From Deltaproteobacteria bacterium RBG_13_43_22 (GTDB lineage Bacteria > Desulfobacterota > RBG-13-43-22), in the NCBI GenBank assembly GCA_001797675.1, contig MGQB01000017.1:1-64000 (forward strand): DNA of 64,000 nt, written 5' to 3'. The translations under genes and the position numbers were made by a program. Of this stretch, positions 17,240 through 25,329 are shown piece by piece; the stretch's first letter is position 1, and every line of letters starts with the position of its first letter. The notes below the pieces were generated by a model, which was not told where the DNA came from, did not search any database, and saw nothing but the letters and a program-made list of their open reading frames with translations.

Positions 17240-19471
17240 ATGGTCCCCCTTTTATCGGAAGAACAAAAAGAACAGCGGCGAAAAAAAAGAGAACGCCTGA
17301 TTATCTTTATCACCTTCCTGGTGGTTGTCGGACTGACGATCTGGGAAACCAATATCCTCCGGCCGGATTTTCCTTTTTCACTTTCCCAGCGGGTCATCCT
17401 TTTTGCATTAATCAACATCAATATTATCCTGCTCCTCTTGCTGATCTTTTTGGTTGTACGAAATCTCCTCAAACTGGTCACAGAGAGAAGGCGGAAGATT
17501 CTGGGATCAAAGATCCGAACCCGTTTGGTCATGGGATTTGTGACCTTATCTTTGGTGCCGACCATCGTCCTGTTTTTTATCGCCTATGAATTCATGGCCA
17601 TCGGGATGGACTACTGGTTCAACATCCATATCGAAAAGTCCTTGCAAGACTCCCTGGACGTGGGCCGGATCTATTATAAGGCTTCCCGACGGGGAACCCG
17701 GATCTATGCCCAACAGATCAGCCTAGATCTCAGTCAGTCCGGCCTTTTAATCAAAAACGATCAGGAAGGGATCATACAGAGTATCCGGGAGAAACAGAAG
17801 GAGTACAGTCTGGCCTGGGTCGGACTCTTTTTACCCAGTCTGGAAGAAAAGGTTCGTCTGGTTACCCCAGAGACCTATTCGCAATCCTTTAAAGATCCGC
17901 CGTTAAGTCTGATACAGAAAGGATTTCAACCCCAGGGAATTTCCGAGGTTCAATCCACCCCCGAAGGGGATTTTTTTATTGCCGGGGTTCCGGTCTGGGA
18001 TAATTCACAACATCGGAAAGCTTTGGCTACCGTGGTGGTCGCCTCCTATTTCCCGAGGGCCTTACTCAAGAAGATGGAAACCATTTCCACCGGCCTGGAA
18101 AGGTACCAGGAGATGCAGATGTTGAAAAATCCGATTAAATTCATCTACTTGATCATCCTTTCGATTGTCTCCTTATTGATTCTTTTTTCCGCCACCTGGT
18201 TTGGGTTTTATTTAGCCAAAGGGATGACGGTTCCGATCCAACGGCTTGCCGAAGGGACCTTGCGAATCGCCCAGGGAGACTATGAGTTTTCCGTCGATCT
18301 GGAGGCCAAAGATGAATTTGGGTTGTTGGTTAATTCTTTTAATAAAATGACCTCCGATTTGAGAAAAGGGAAGGAAGAGATCGAACGGACTTATCAAAAA
18401 TTATGGAAGAGCAACGAGGAACTCAATCAGCGAAAACAATACATGGAGACGGTCCTGGCCAATATTGGAACCGGGGTTATTTCTATAGACGCCGAAGAAC
18501 GGATCAGTACCATCAACCACTCAGCCAAAAAAATGCTTCGACTAAAACCCGAAGAGGTCCTTGGCCGACGCTATCAGGAGGTCTTGAGCCCGGAACAAAA
18601 GGTCCAGCTTCATGACATTTTGGCCAATCTGGACCTCATTAAAATAGGTACGCTCGAACGGACCGTTCAAGTCCCGCTTCAGGATAACACATTAACTCTA
18701 TTAGTAAAAGTTACCTTATTACAAGATGAGGAAAAAAGAAATTTAGGAATGGTCCTGGTCTTTGATGATTTAACCGAGATCGAGAAGGTCCAGAAGGTCT
18801 CGGCCTGGCGTGAGGTGGCCCGGAGATTGGCCCATGAAATAAAAAATCCGCTGACTCCTATTAAATTATCGGCCCAGCGTTTGCGGAAAAAATATTCTCA
18901 TCTCTTACCCGAGGGGAAAGAAAAAGAAATCTTTGATGATTGCACCCAGACCATTATTAATCAAGTGGACGAATTAATCGGGCTGGTCAATGAATTTTTT
19001 ACCTTTGCCCGTTTACCGGCAATAAGCCTTTCCTTGAATGACCTGAATGCCCTTATCCAAGAAATCTTTATTTTGTACCAGGAAAGCCATAAAAATATCG
19101 ATTTCTTGTTTCTGGCCGATCCGAGGATACCCAACTTCCCCCTGGACCGGGAACAGATGAAAAGGGTCATGATCAATTTACTGGATAATGCCGTGGCCGC
19201 CATTGAAACCAAAGGGACCGTAACGCTTAAGACCGATTTTGATCCTGTTTTAGACATGGTTCGCATTCAGGTTGAGGATACCGGTATCGGGATTGCACCC
19301 AGGGACCGGGATCGGTTATTTGAACCCTATTTTTCCACCAAAAAAGGGGGGACGGGTCTCGGATTGACTATTGTCAGCTCCATTATCTCGGATCATCATG
19401 GTCATATTCGGGTCAAAAATAATGACCCTCAAGGGACCATTTTCACCATTGAATTGCCCTTGGGGGCTTGA
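17240..19471 (+). CDS. NtrY-like sensor histidine kinase
   Basis: This 743-residue membrane kinase has three or four N-terminal helices (20-45, 55-80, 100-125) and a further one near 300-325, then HAMP (325-380), PAS (about 390-490), HisKA with LAHEIKNPLTPIKLSAQRLR (histidine near 535) and a HATPase domain with NLLDNAVAAIE, EDTGIGI and GTGLGLTIV. This is the NtrY architecture, linked to nitrogen or redox signalling in other bacteria. No NtrX-type regulator is next to it; NAD kinase follows instead, so the partner must be encoded elsewhere. Confidence 0.93.
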   Translation: MVPLLSEEQKEQRRKKRERLIIFITFLVVVGLTIWETNILRPDFPFSLSQRVILFALININIILLLLLIFLVVRNLLKLVTERRRKILGSKIRTRLVMGFVTLSLVPTIVLFFIAYEFMAIGMDYWFNIHIEKSLQDSLDVGRIYYKASRRGTRIYAQQISLDLSQSGLLIKNDQEGIIQSIREKQKEYSLAWVGLFLPSLEEKVRLVTPETYSQSFKDPPLSLIQKGFQPQGISEVQSTPEGDFFIAGVPVWDNSQHRKALATVVVASYFPRALLKKMETISTGLERYQEMQMLKNPIKFIYLIILSIVSLLILFSATWFGFYLAKGMTVPIQRLAEGTLRIAQGDYEFSVDLEAKDEFGLLVNSFNKMTSDLRKGKEEIERTYQKLWKSNEELNQRKQYMETVLANIGTGVISIDAEERISTINHSAKKMLRLKPEEVLGRRYQEVLSPEQKVQLHDILANLDLIKIGTLERTVQVPLQDNTLTLLVKVTLLQDEEKRNLGMVLVFDDLTEIEKVQKVSAWREVARRLAHEIKNPLTPIKLSAQRLRKKYSHLLPEGKEKEIFDDCTQTIINQVDELIGLVNEFFTFARLPAISLSLNDLNALIQEIFILYQESHKNIDFLFLADPRIPNFPLDREQMKRVMINLLDNAVAAIETKGTVTLKTDFDPVLDMVRIQVEDTGIGIAPRDRDRLFEPYFSTKKGGTGLGLTIVSSIISDHHGHIRVKNNDPQGTIFTIELPLGA

Positions 19472-19483
19472 AAAGGTTTGGAG

Positions 19484-20323
19484 ATGAAGTTGAAAAAGAT
19501 TCGATTGGTGGTAAAAAATAATTCCTTCGCTTATCAGGAAGCCTTAAAGATCAAGACCTGGCTGGAAAAGGAAAAGGGGCTTGGGGTTCAATGGGAGGAG
19601 CAGGAAGAATCTTCAAACCGCGAGCGTCCCCCATTCCCTGAAGAATTGGATCTGGTGGTGGTCTTGGGCGGTGACGGGACCCTGCTTAAAGCGGCCCGTT
19701 TATATGGCCATCAGGAGGCCCCCATCCTGGGGGTAAATTTGGGCGGGCTGGGGTTTTTAACGGAAATCGGTCTGGAAGAACTCCATCCTCTTTTTGAAAA
19801 AATCCTCAGGGGAGAGTATCAGACTGAAAACCGAATGGTATTGACGGGACAGATTATTCGGGACAAGGAAGACCTTCCTGCCGTTCCTTTTTTAAATGAC
19901 GCGGTCATCAATAAAGGGGCCTTGGCCCGAATCATCGATATAGAAACCAGCATTGGCGGGCAATTCCTGACCTCCTATCGCGGGGATGGCCTGATTGTGG
20001 CCACCCCGACAGGCTCTACGGCTTATAATCTATCCGCCGGCGGACCGATCCTGCATCCGTCCTTGAAGACTATTCTCATTACCCCCATATGCCCCTTCAC
20101 GCTGACCAATCGTCCGATTATCCTTCAGGACGATGCGGTCATTGATATTCGATTGGTGTCCAAGGTCAGTGAGGTCTGGTTGACTTTTGACGGGCAGGTG
20201 GGATATCCTTTAAAAGCCGGAGATCTGGTGCGGGTTCAAAAGACGGTCAAGTCCATTCACTTGATCAAGTCCCCTTTTAAAAACTATTTTGAAATCCTTC
20301 GGACAAAATTAAAATGGGGGTGA
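19484..20323 (+). CDS. nadK: NAD kinase
   Basis: Phosphorylates NAD+ to NADP+. The 279-residue protein carries the diagnostic LVVVLGGDGTLLKAARLYG loop, the NDAVINKGALARI motif and the substrate-binding GDGLIVATPTGSTAYNLSAG. ATG 19484 is used; a TTG six bases upstream is also possible. It follows ntrY after 12 bases and is followed at 13 bases by an exported protein, so a DUF4390-ntrY-nadK operon is likely. Confidence 0.95.
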   Translation: MKLKKIRLVVKNNSFAYQEALKIKTWLEKEKGLGVQWEEQEESSNRERPPFPEELDLVVVLGGDGTLLKAARLYGHQEAPILGVNLGGLGFLTEIGLEELHPLFEKILRGEYQTENRMVLTGQIIRDKEDLPAVPFLNDAVINKGALARIIDIETSIGGQFLTSYRGDGLIVATPTGSTAYNLSAGGPILHPSLKTILITPICPFTLTNRPIILQDDAVIDIRLVSKVSEVWLTFDGQVGYPLKAGDLVRVQKTVKSIHLIKSPFKNYFEILRTKLKWG

Positions 20324-20336
20324 AGGAGAAAGGAAC

Positions 20337-20789
20337 ATGGGTATGAGGTTTCGATTTAGCCTGATTTGCCTGGTTATGGCCGCTTTTTTTTTACTGGGTA
20401 TGGGTAAATTGGATCAAACGGAAAAACCGGGAGAGATCCCCGTTCCCGACCAGGAGGTCTCGGTCATCATTACTGATATCGAAGGTCTGACCCTGAATTT
20501 GACCCAATTCAGTATAAACGGCCAAACCTATTTGAACGGGAAATTAGGGGCCGGCCGGGTGGCTTTGCCTTTTGGCCAGATAAGGATTATCGTCCTTTCT
20601 TCAGAGACTAAAGGAATAATCGCCCGGGTGGAACTGGTCGACCGAACTCAAATGAATCTACACCTGGAAAAAGGGCTAATGGCTTACGGAAGGATCAAGG
20701 TTGGGACCTACCAAATCCTTTTGGACCAGCTGAAGAAAATTGAGATTCAGGGAATAACCGAAAGGAAAAGGGGGAAAGACCGGATTTAG
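20337..20789 (+). CDS. Hypothetical exported protein
   Basis: A 150-residue protein with a clear N-terminal hydrophobic signal (residues 5-23), preceded by AAGGAGAAAGGAAC. The mature part is predicted beta-rich (SVIITDIEGLTLNLTQFSIN, then alternating hydrophobic strands) and ends in a basic tail. I do not recognise a family. It is last in the DUF4390-ntrY-nadK operon. Confidence 0.7.
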   Translation: MGMRFRFSLICLVMAAFFLLGMGKLDQTEKPGEIPVPDQEVSVIITDIEGLTLNLTQFSINGQTYLNGKLGAGRVALPFGQIRIIVLSSETKGIIARVELVDRTQMNLHLEKGLMAYGRIKVGTYQILLDQLKKIEIQGITERKRGKDRI

Positions 20790-20807
20790 ATTATTTCTTT
20801 AATCTAA
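20786..20807 (+). terminator. AT-rich hairpin at the end of the nadK operon
   Basis: TTAGATT (20786-20792) and AATCTAA (20801-20807) form a 7-pair hairpin that overlaps the stop codon of the last gene. It has few GC pairs and no clean T-run, so termination is uncertain. The gap to 20914 also holds TTTGAA/TTTCGGA-type word repeats. Confidence 0.3.
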
Positions 20808-20914
20808 ATGACCAAAACAAAAACGTTTTGAATTTTGAAATTTAATCATTTAAATTTGTTTCGGATTTCGAAATTCGGATTTCGTATTTTAACCAAAAAT
20901 GAAAATATTTTGGG

Positions 20915-21583
20915 TTAGTTTTTTCTGAAGGGCCTAAAGGCCCGGATTAATATGATCCCGGTTATAAAACCCCCCACATGGGCGTACCAGGCCACCGATC
21001 CTCCTCCGCTTCCGGCGTTTAACAACTGAAACAAAAACCACAGCCCAAGAATCAATACGGCCGGAACCTTGATGATCTTGAAAAAGATAATAAAAATGAA
21101 CAGGGTGGATACATTGGCCCGGGGGAAAAGCACCAGGTAGGCCCCGAGGATACCGGCGATGGCCCCGCTGGCCCCGATCATGGGGATAGGGGAGTTGATT
21201 TCCGAAAGGGTATGAATGAAAGCGGCAAAAAAACCGGAAATCAGATAGAAAATAATAAATTTGACATGGCCCAGATAATCTTCCACGTTGTTTCCAAAGA
21301 CCCAAAGATAGAGCATATTTCCGAGTAAATGGATTAACCCCCCATGTATAAACATAGAGCTGAAAATGGTCAAGGCATAGGGGATGGTCTGGCCGGAGGA
21401 ATAGTCCTGAAGTAATGGGTGGATTAACCGGCCGGGAATAGCTCCGTAGCGAAGGATGAAATACTCAAGTCCCTCAGCCGACAAGGTGAGTTGATATAAA
21501 TAAACCAGAATATTAAACCCAATAATGACGATGGTAACCAGTGGGAAGGTTTGAGTTGGGTTGTCGTCCTTGAGGGGGATCAT
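20915..21583 (-). CDS. Rhomboid family intramembrane serine protease
   Basis: This 222-residue protein has six or seven membrane helices. The catalytic serine lies in GASGAIAGILGAYLV (near 125) and the catalytic histidine in YAHVGGFITG (near 205); the HGGLIHLLGNMLYLWVFG segment after helix 1 is typical. It cleaves membrane-embedded substrates within the bilayer. It is a single gene, convergent with the nadK operon and divergent from miaB. Substrate unknown. Confidence 0.93.
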   Translation of the reverse strand: MIPLKDDNPTQTFPLVTIVIIGFNILVYLYQLTLSAEGLEYFILRYGAIPGRLIHPLLQDYSSGQTIPYALTIFSSMFIHGGLIHLLGNMLYLWVFGNNVEDYLGHVKFIIFYLISGFFAAFIHTLSEINSPIPMIGASGAIAGILGAYLVLFPRANVSTLFIFIIFFKIIKVPAVLILGLWFLFQLLNAGSGGGSVAWYAHVGGFITGIILIRAFRPFRKN

Positions 21584-21700
21584 ATCATTTCCTGCCGGTA
21601 AATTTCCTACCCTTGTATCCTTTCCACTGAATATGTCAAGGAAATTTTGTCAACCTTTTCTTCCTTGAAATTTCATTAGATTTTAGCTACTATCTAATTC

Positions 21701-23020
21701 ATGAGACAGGTCCATATTACCACCTTTGGCTGCCAGATGAATGAAAAAGATTCCCAGACGATTGCCCGAATCATGGCCTCTTATGATTACCAGGTCACCG
21801 AGAAAGTCGAGCAAGCGGATTTAATCCTGGTCAACACCTGTAGTATCCGCCAAAAGGCCGAAGAAAAGACTTACAGTCTTTTAGGACGCTTGAAGCAGTT
21901 AAAGAACAGCAATCCCGGTCTGATTATTGGGGTCGGAGGGTGTGTGGCCCAACAGGAAGGGAAACGTTTATTGGAAAGGGTGCCCCACCTGGATTTGGTT
22001 TTTGGGACCCGATTGATCCATCAACTTCCCGACCTGATCGAAAAGGTCAGGAGGGAGAGATCCCGCCTGTCCCGCACCGAGATGGACCCGGGAGAACCTT
22101 ATCTCAATCCACTGCCCGCGGTCCCCGGTTTTTTCCAAGGGGTTAAGGCCTCGGTGACCATTATGCAGGGCTGCAACAATTATTGTGCCTATTGCGTGGT
22201 CCCATTGGTACGAGGCCCTGAGGAAAGCCGTCCAAGCCAGGATATACTTTCCGAGGTGAAAACCCTGGCGGCCAACGGAGTCAGGGAGACCCTCCTTTTG
22301 GGACAGAACGTCAATTCTTTTGGTCAGAATCGGATGGGAGAAATTTCCTTTGCCCTTTTATTACATCGACTAAAAAAGATTCCCGGGCTGGAACGAATCC
22401 GTTTTACCACTTCCCACCCCAAGGACCTTTCTGCGGAGCTTATCAATTGTTTTGGGCGAATAGCAAATTTGTGTGAACATATTCATTTGCCTGTCCAGTC
22501 AGGCTCGAACCGCATCCTGAGAAAAATGAACCGGTATTATACCCGTGAAACCTACCTGGAAAAGATCGTTCAACTCAGGGAAGGATGTCCTGGTTTGGCC
22601 ATAACCAGCGATGTAATTGTCGGATTTCCCGGAGAGACCGATGCCGATTTTGAGGAGACGATGGATCTGATCCGAACAGTCCAGTATGACGATCTATTTT
22701 CCTTTAAATACTCGAATCGGCCTAAAACGCCGGCCTCAAATTTTCCAGACCCGGTGCCTGAGGAGGAAAAGAGCCGCCGTTTAAATGAGCTCCAGGCCTA
22801 TCAGAAAAAAGTTACCCTTTCAAAACATCAGGCCATGGAAGGGACGGTGCAACAGGTATTGGTTGAAGGAACCAGCAAAAAAACCACCCAGGACTGGATG
22901 GGGAGAACCCGTACCAATAAAATCGTCAATTTTCCCGGCCCTTCCGACCTTTTGGGGAAAACCGTTCCGGTTCGGATTGAAAAAGCTTATGTCCATTCAT
23001 TGAAAGGAAGTTTGGAATAA
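21701..23020 (+). CDS. miaB: tRNA-2-methylthio-N6-dimethylallyladenosine synthase
   Basis: A radical SAM methylthiotransferase that converts i6A37 to ms2i6A37 in tRNAs reading UNN codons. The 439-residue protein has the N-terminal UPF0004 domain (TFGCQMNEKDS, NTCSIRQKAEEK, GVGGCVAQQEG, three cluster cysteines), the radical SAM motif GCNNYCAYCVVPLVRGPE, and a C-terminal TRAM domain. The gap downstream contains a word-repeat hairpin, after which three apparently coupled genes begin. Confidence 0.96.
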   Translation: MRQVHITTFGCQMNEKDSQTIARIMASYDYQVTEKVEQADLILVNTCSIRQKAEEKTYSLLGRLKQLKNSNPGLIIGVGGCVAQQEGKRLLERVPHLDLVFGTRLIHQLPDLIEKVRRERSRLSRTEMDPGEPYLNPLPAVPGFFQGVKASVTIMQGCNNYCAYCVVPLVRGPEESRPSQDILSEVKTLAANGVRETLLLGQNVNSFGQNRMGEISFALLLHRLKKIPGLERIRFTTSHPKDLSAELINCFGRIANLCEHIHLPVQSGSNRILRKMNRYYTRETYLEKIVQLREGCPGLAITSDVIVGFPGETDADFEETMDLIRTVQYDDLFSFKYSNRPKTPASNFPDPVPEEEKSRRLNELQAYQKKVTLSKHQAMEGTVQQVLVEGTSKKTTQDWMGRTRTNKIVNFPGPSDLLGKTVPVRIEKAYVHSLKGSLE

Positions 23021-23031
23021 AAGACGAGGCC

Positions 23032-23110
23032 GGATGAATGATACAGGATGCGGGAATAAATTTTAGGCAGGATTTTTTATCGTGTATCATGTATCCTGCA
23101 TCGTGAATCG
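23032..23110. repeat. Intergenic word-repeat block with inverted arms
   Basis: GGATGAATGATACAGGATGC-like words at 23032-23054 face ATCATGTATCCTGCATCGTG-like words at 23085-23106, an approximate inverted copy. The T-rich centre includes GATTTTTTATC. It lies between miaB and the next gene. The word GGATGCAGGAT is close to that of the block at 57.24 kb. Confidence 0.5.
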
Positions 23111-23128
23111 TTTACCATTGGAGGTAAT

Positions 23129-23626
23129 ATGCCCATTCGAATGAAGGTTTTCGGGTTGACCATTGACCCTTTGACCAACAGCCCGATTTTGATCCTTAAG
23201 GATCTGGAAGGAGATAAAACGATCCCGGTTTGGATTGGGCTTTTGGAAGCCACGGCCATTGCCAGTGAACTGGAAAAAATAAAATTTTCCAGACCAATGA
23301 CCCATGATTTAATGAAAAATCTGATGGACCAACTGGGAATAAAACTGGCCAAGGTTGAAATTTGCGACCTTCGGGATAATACCTTTTTTGCGCTCATGTA
23401 TCTGATCCTAAAGGACAAGGAATTCACTATGGATGCCCGCCCTAGTGACGCCATCGCCTTGGCCTTGCGGGCCGAAGCCCCCATTTATGTCGATGAAGCG
23501 GTTATTCAAAAATCCAAGGACGTGGATATGGGTGCCAAAGAAGAAATCCAATCCGCCGAGGGCAAGAAGTGGACGGAAATCCTGGAATCCCTCTCTCCTG
23601 ACGAATTCGGGAAATATAAAATGTGA
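23129..23626 (+). CDS. Bifunctional nuclease family protein (DUF151)
   Basis: This 165-residue protein matches the BFN/DUF151 pattern: VFGLTIDPLTNSPILILKD, IPVWIGLLEATAIASELE, RPMTHDLMKNL and DARPSDAIALALRAEAPIYV. Plant homologues have RNase and DNase activity; bacterial ones are mostly uncharacterised. The stop overlaps the GTG start of the VanZ gene, so the two are coupled. Confidence 0.93.
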   Translation: MPIRMKVFGLTIDPLTNSPILILKDLEGDKTIPVWIGLLEATAIASELEKIKFSRPMTHDLMKNLMDQLGIKLAKVEICDLRDNTFFALMYLILKDKEFTMDARPSDAIALALRAEAPIYVDEAVIQKSKDVDMGAKEEIQSAEGKKWTEILESLSPDEFGKYKM

Positions 23627-24072
23627 GGTTGACCATTCCGATTTTTTCCTATTCCCATAGATTTTATTTCTCCCCCCAGGCCTCCCGCCGCTGGTGGTTT
23701 TATCTTTTTCCCTTATTGGGATATGCGGCCTTGATCTTTTTTCTGTCAAGTCAAAGCCGATGGTTTTTTGAGCCCCCTGATTTTTTTTCTTCCGATAAAG
23801 TCTATCATTTTCTGGAATACGGAATTTTGGGGATTTTGCTGGCCAGAGTGATGGAAGAATTTGGGTTTTTCTCTTTAGACCAAAAGAAAATTTCCTGGGT
23901 GCTGATCATCAGTTTTCTTTATGGACTTGGTGACGAATTTCATCAATGGTTTGTCCCCGGACGCTTTGCGACCTTCGGTGATGTGCTGTCAGACAGTTTG
24001 GGGGGATGGTCTGGCGGTTGGCTCTTTTTTAAATTCAAAAGAAAGAATTTCCGGTTTAAGAAACGACCATGA
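23623..24072 (+). CDS. VanZ family membrane protein
   Basis: A 149-residue protein with four hydrophobic segments. It shows the VanZ signature: SSQSRWFFEPPDFFSSDKVYHFLEYGILG, then YGLGDEFHQWFVPGRFATFGDVL in pieces across residues 48-125. It starts at GTG 23623 overlapping the preceding stop. VanZ of the glycopeptide-resistance operon gives low-level teicoplanin resistance; chromosomal homologues are of unknown function, probably in the cell envelope. Confidence 0.88.
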   Translation: MRLTIPIFSYSHRFYFSPQASRRWWFYLFPLLGYAALIFFLSSQSRWFFEPPDFFSSDKVYHFLEYGILGILLARVMEEFGFFSLDQKKISWVLIISFLYGLGDEFHQWFVPGRFATFGDVLSDSLGGWSGGWLFFKFKRKNFRFKKRP

Positions 24073-24725
24073 TCGATCTTCACACGCATTCTCTACTCAG
24101 TGATGGGGTTCTCCTGCCTTCGGAACTGGTCAGGAGGGCCGAAGTCAAAGGCTATCAATATTGGGCCATTACCGATCACGCCGATGTCTCCAACCTGGAT
24201 CATGTTGTTCCCCGAATCGTCTCAGCAGCACGAGAAGTCAATGCCCATTGGAATATCAAAGTCATTCCCGGAGTTGAATTGACGCATGTTCCGCCTGAGA
24301 CCATTGCCGGTCTGGTTCAAAAAGCCATAGGCCTTGGTGCCCGTCTCATAGTCGTTCATGGGGAAACCATTGCCGAGCCGGTACCTCCGGGAACCAACCG
24401 GGCGGCCATCGAGGCCGGGATCAATATCCTGGCCCATCCGGGTTTAATAACCTTGGACGAGGTTCGCCGGGCAGGTGAAAAAGGGGTTTTCCTGGAGATC
24501 ACTTCCCGTAAAGGTCACAGCCTGACCAATGGTCATGTTGCTCGTCTGGCTCAAAAGGCAAGGGCCGGTCTGGTATTAAATTCCGACACCCATTCACCGG
24601 AAGATATTGTTTCCTTGGATCAACGGGCAAGAATCGTGGAAGGGGCCGGTTTGGATAAGGAAGCCTTGCAACAAATGGATGAAGCAGCCACCCGCCTTTT
24701 TCATCAGTTGCTGGCTACCCTGTGA
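24069..24725 (+). CDS. PHP-domain phosphoesterase (histidinol-phosphatase-like)
   Basis: A 218-residue PHP protein. It shows the metal-binding motifs in order: DLHTHSLLSDG (start), AITDHADVS (about 40), PGVELTHV (about 75), VVHGET, ILAHPGL and LNSDTHSPED. The family hydrolyses phosphate mono- or diesters with a trinuclear metal site. This subgroup is annotated as histidinol-phosphate phosphatase domain protein, but no his gene is near, so the substrate is open. It overlaps the vanZ stop by four bases (ATGA). Confidence 0.88.
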   Translation: MIDLHTHSLLSDGVLLPSELVRRAEVKGYQYWAITDHADVSNLDHVVPRIVSAAREVNAHWNIKVIPGVELTHVPPETIAGLVQKAIGLGARLIVVHGETIAEPVPPGTNRAAIEAGINILAHPGLITLDEVRRAGEKGVFLEITSRKGHSLTNGHVARLAQKARAGLVLNSDTHSPEDIVSLDQRARIVEGAGLDKEALQQMDEAATRLFHQLLATL

Positions 24726-25329
24726 GTTTTTTTCCTGAGGGAAACGGGAGAAATTCAGCCAGGAGACGCTCATTGTGCTGGCAACCAAAGCCGGTATTCC
24801 TATCCGTCTGAAAAGGGCTGTTTAAGTTTTTTCCGAGAGTTAGCGAGCAAAACCGCAACAAAATGATAATGTTCCTTTCATTCATTTAAAGAGTTCCAGA
24901 ATATTGTCACCGGAAGTCTTCAAAATCCATGATCGCTATAGTCCTAAAGCAGAGGCGTGGATCAAAAAACTCAAAAGCGGCAACAGCCCGGCGCCAGTAC
25001 TCTGCTCTACCTTGAGCTTGGGTGTAATTAAGATTTGCCCCATCCTTTTCTCTGCTCTAACTTTTTTAAATTTTAAACCTATTTACTTATTTACGGACGT
25101 CCCCTTCAACCATGGTCCGACCCCGTTAATTCCTAAATAAATCCCCTGTCTCCTACCTATTTCAAGAGTTACCCTTATTACTATTCCACCTTAAAATCCT
25201 TGCTTTTAAATTCTTTTCTATTTAAAATTATAATAAATTTTTAACCCCTTTTTTACCACACCTGTTTTTTGAAAGTTTTATCAAAAATAGGGTACTGAGG
25301 AATTACTAACATAATAAGGAGGATGGGGG
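24726..25329. other. Gene-poor stretch with probable gene remnants and the hydrogenase promoter region
   Basis: Two short stretches look like decayed coding sequence. One is 24764-24826, reading ETLIVLATKAGIPIRLKRAV before a stop; the other is around 24904-25010, reading DRYSPKAEAWIKKLKSGN. Neither has a start or a recognised family. From 25020 the sequence is very AT-rich; a TATAAT lies at 25229-25234 without a good -35. AAGGAGGATGGGGG precedes the first hydrogenase-operon gene. Confidence 0.35.

Noticed and set aside
24723-24840. Read-through of the TGA stop of the PHP-domain gene
   Set aside because: The frame stays open for about 40 codons, but the sequence has no family similarity, the enzyme is complete without it, and no SECIS-like hairpin is evident.
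24904-25140. 78-codon frame starting with TTG
   Set aside because: Only its first third reads like protein; the rest is AT-rich intergenic sequence. Treated as a possible remnant, not a gene.
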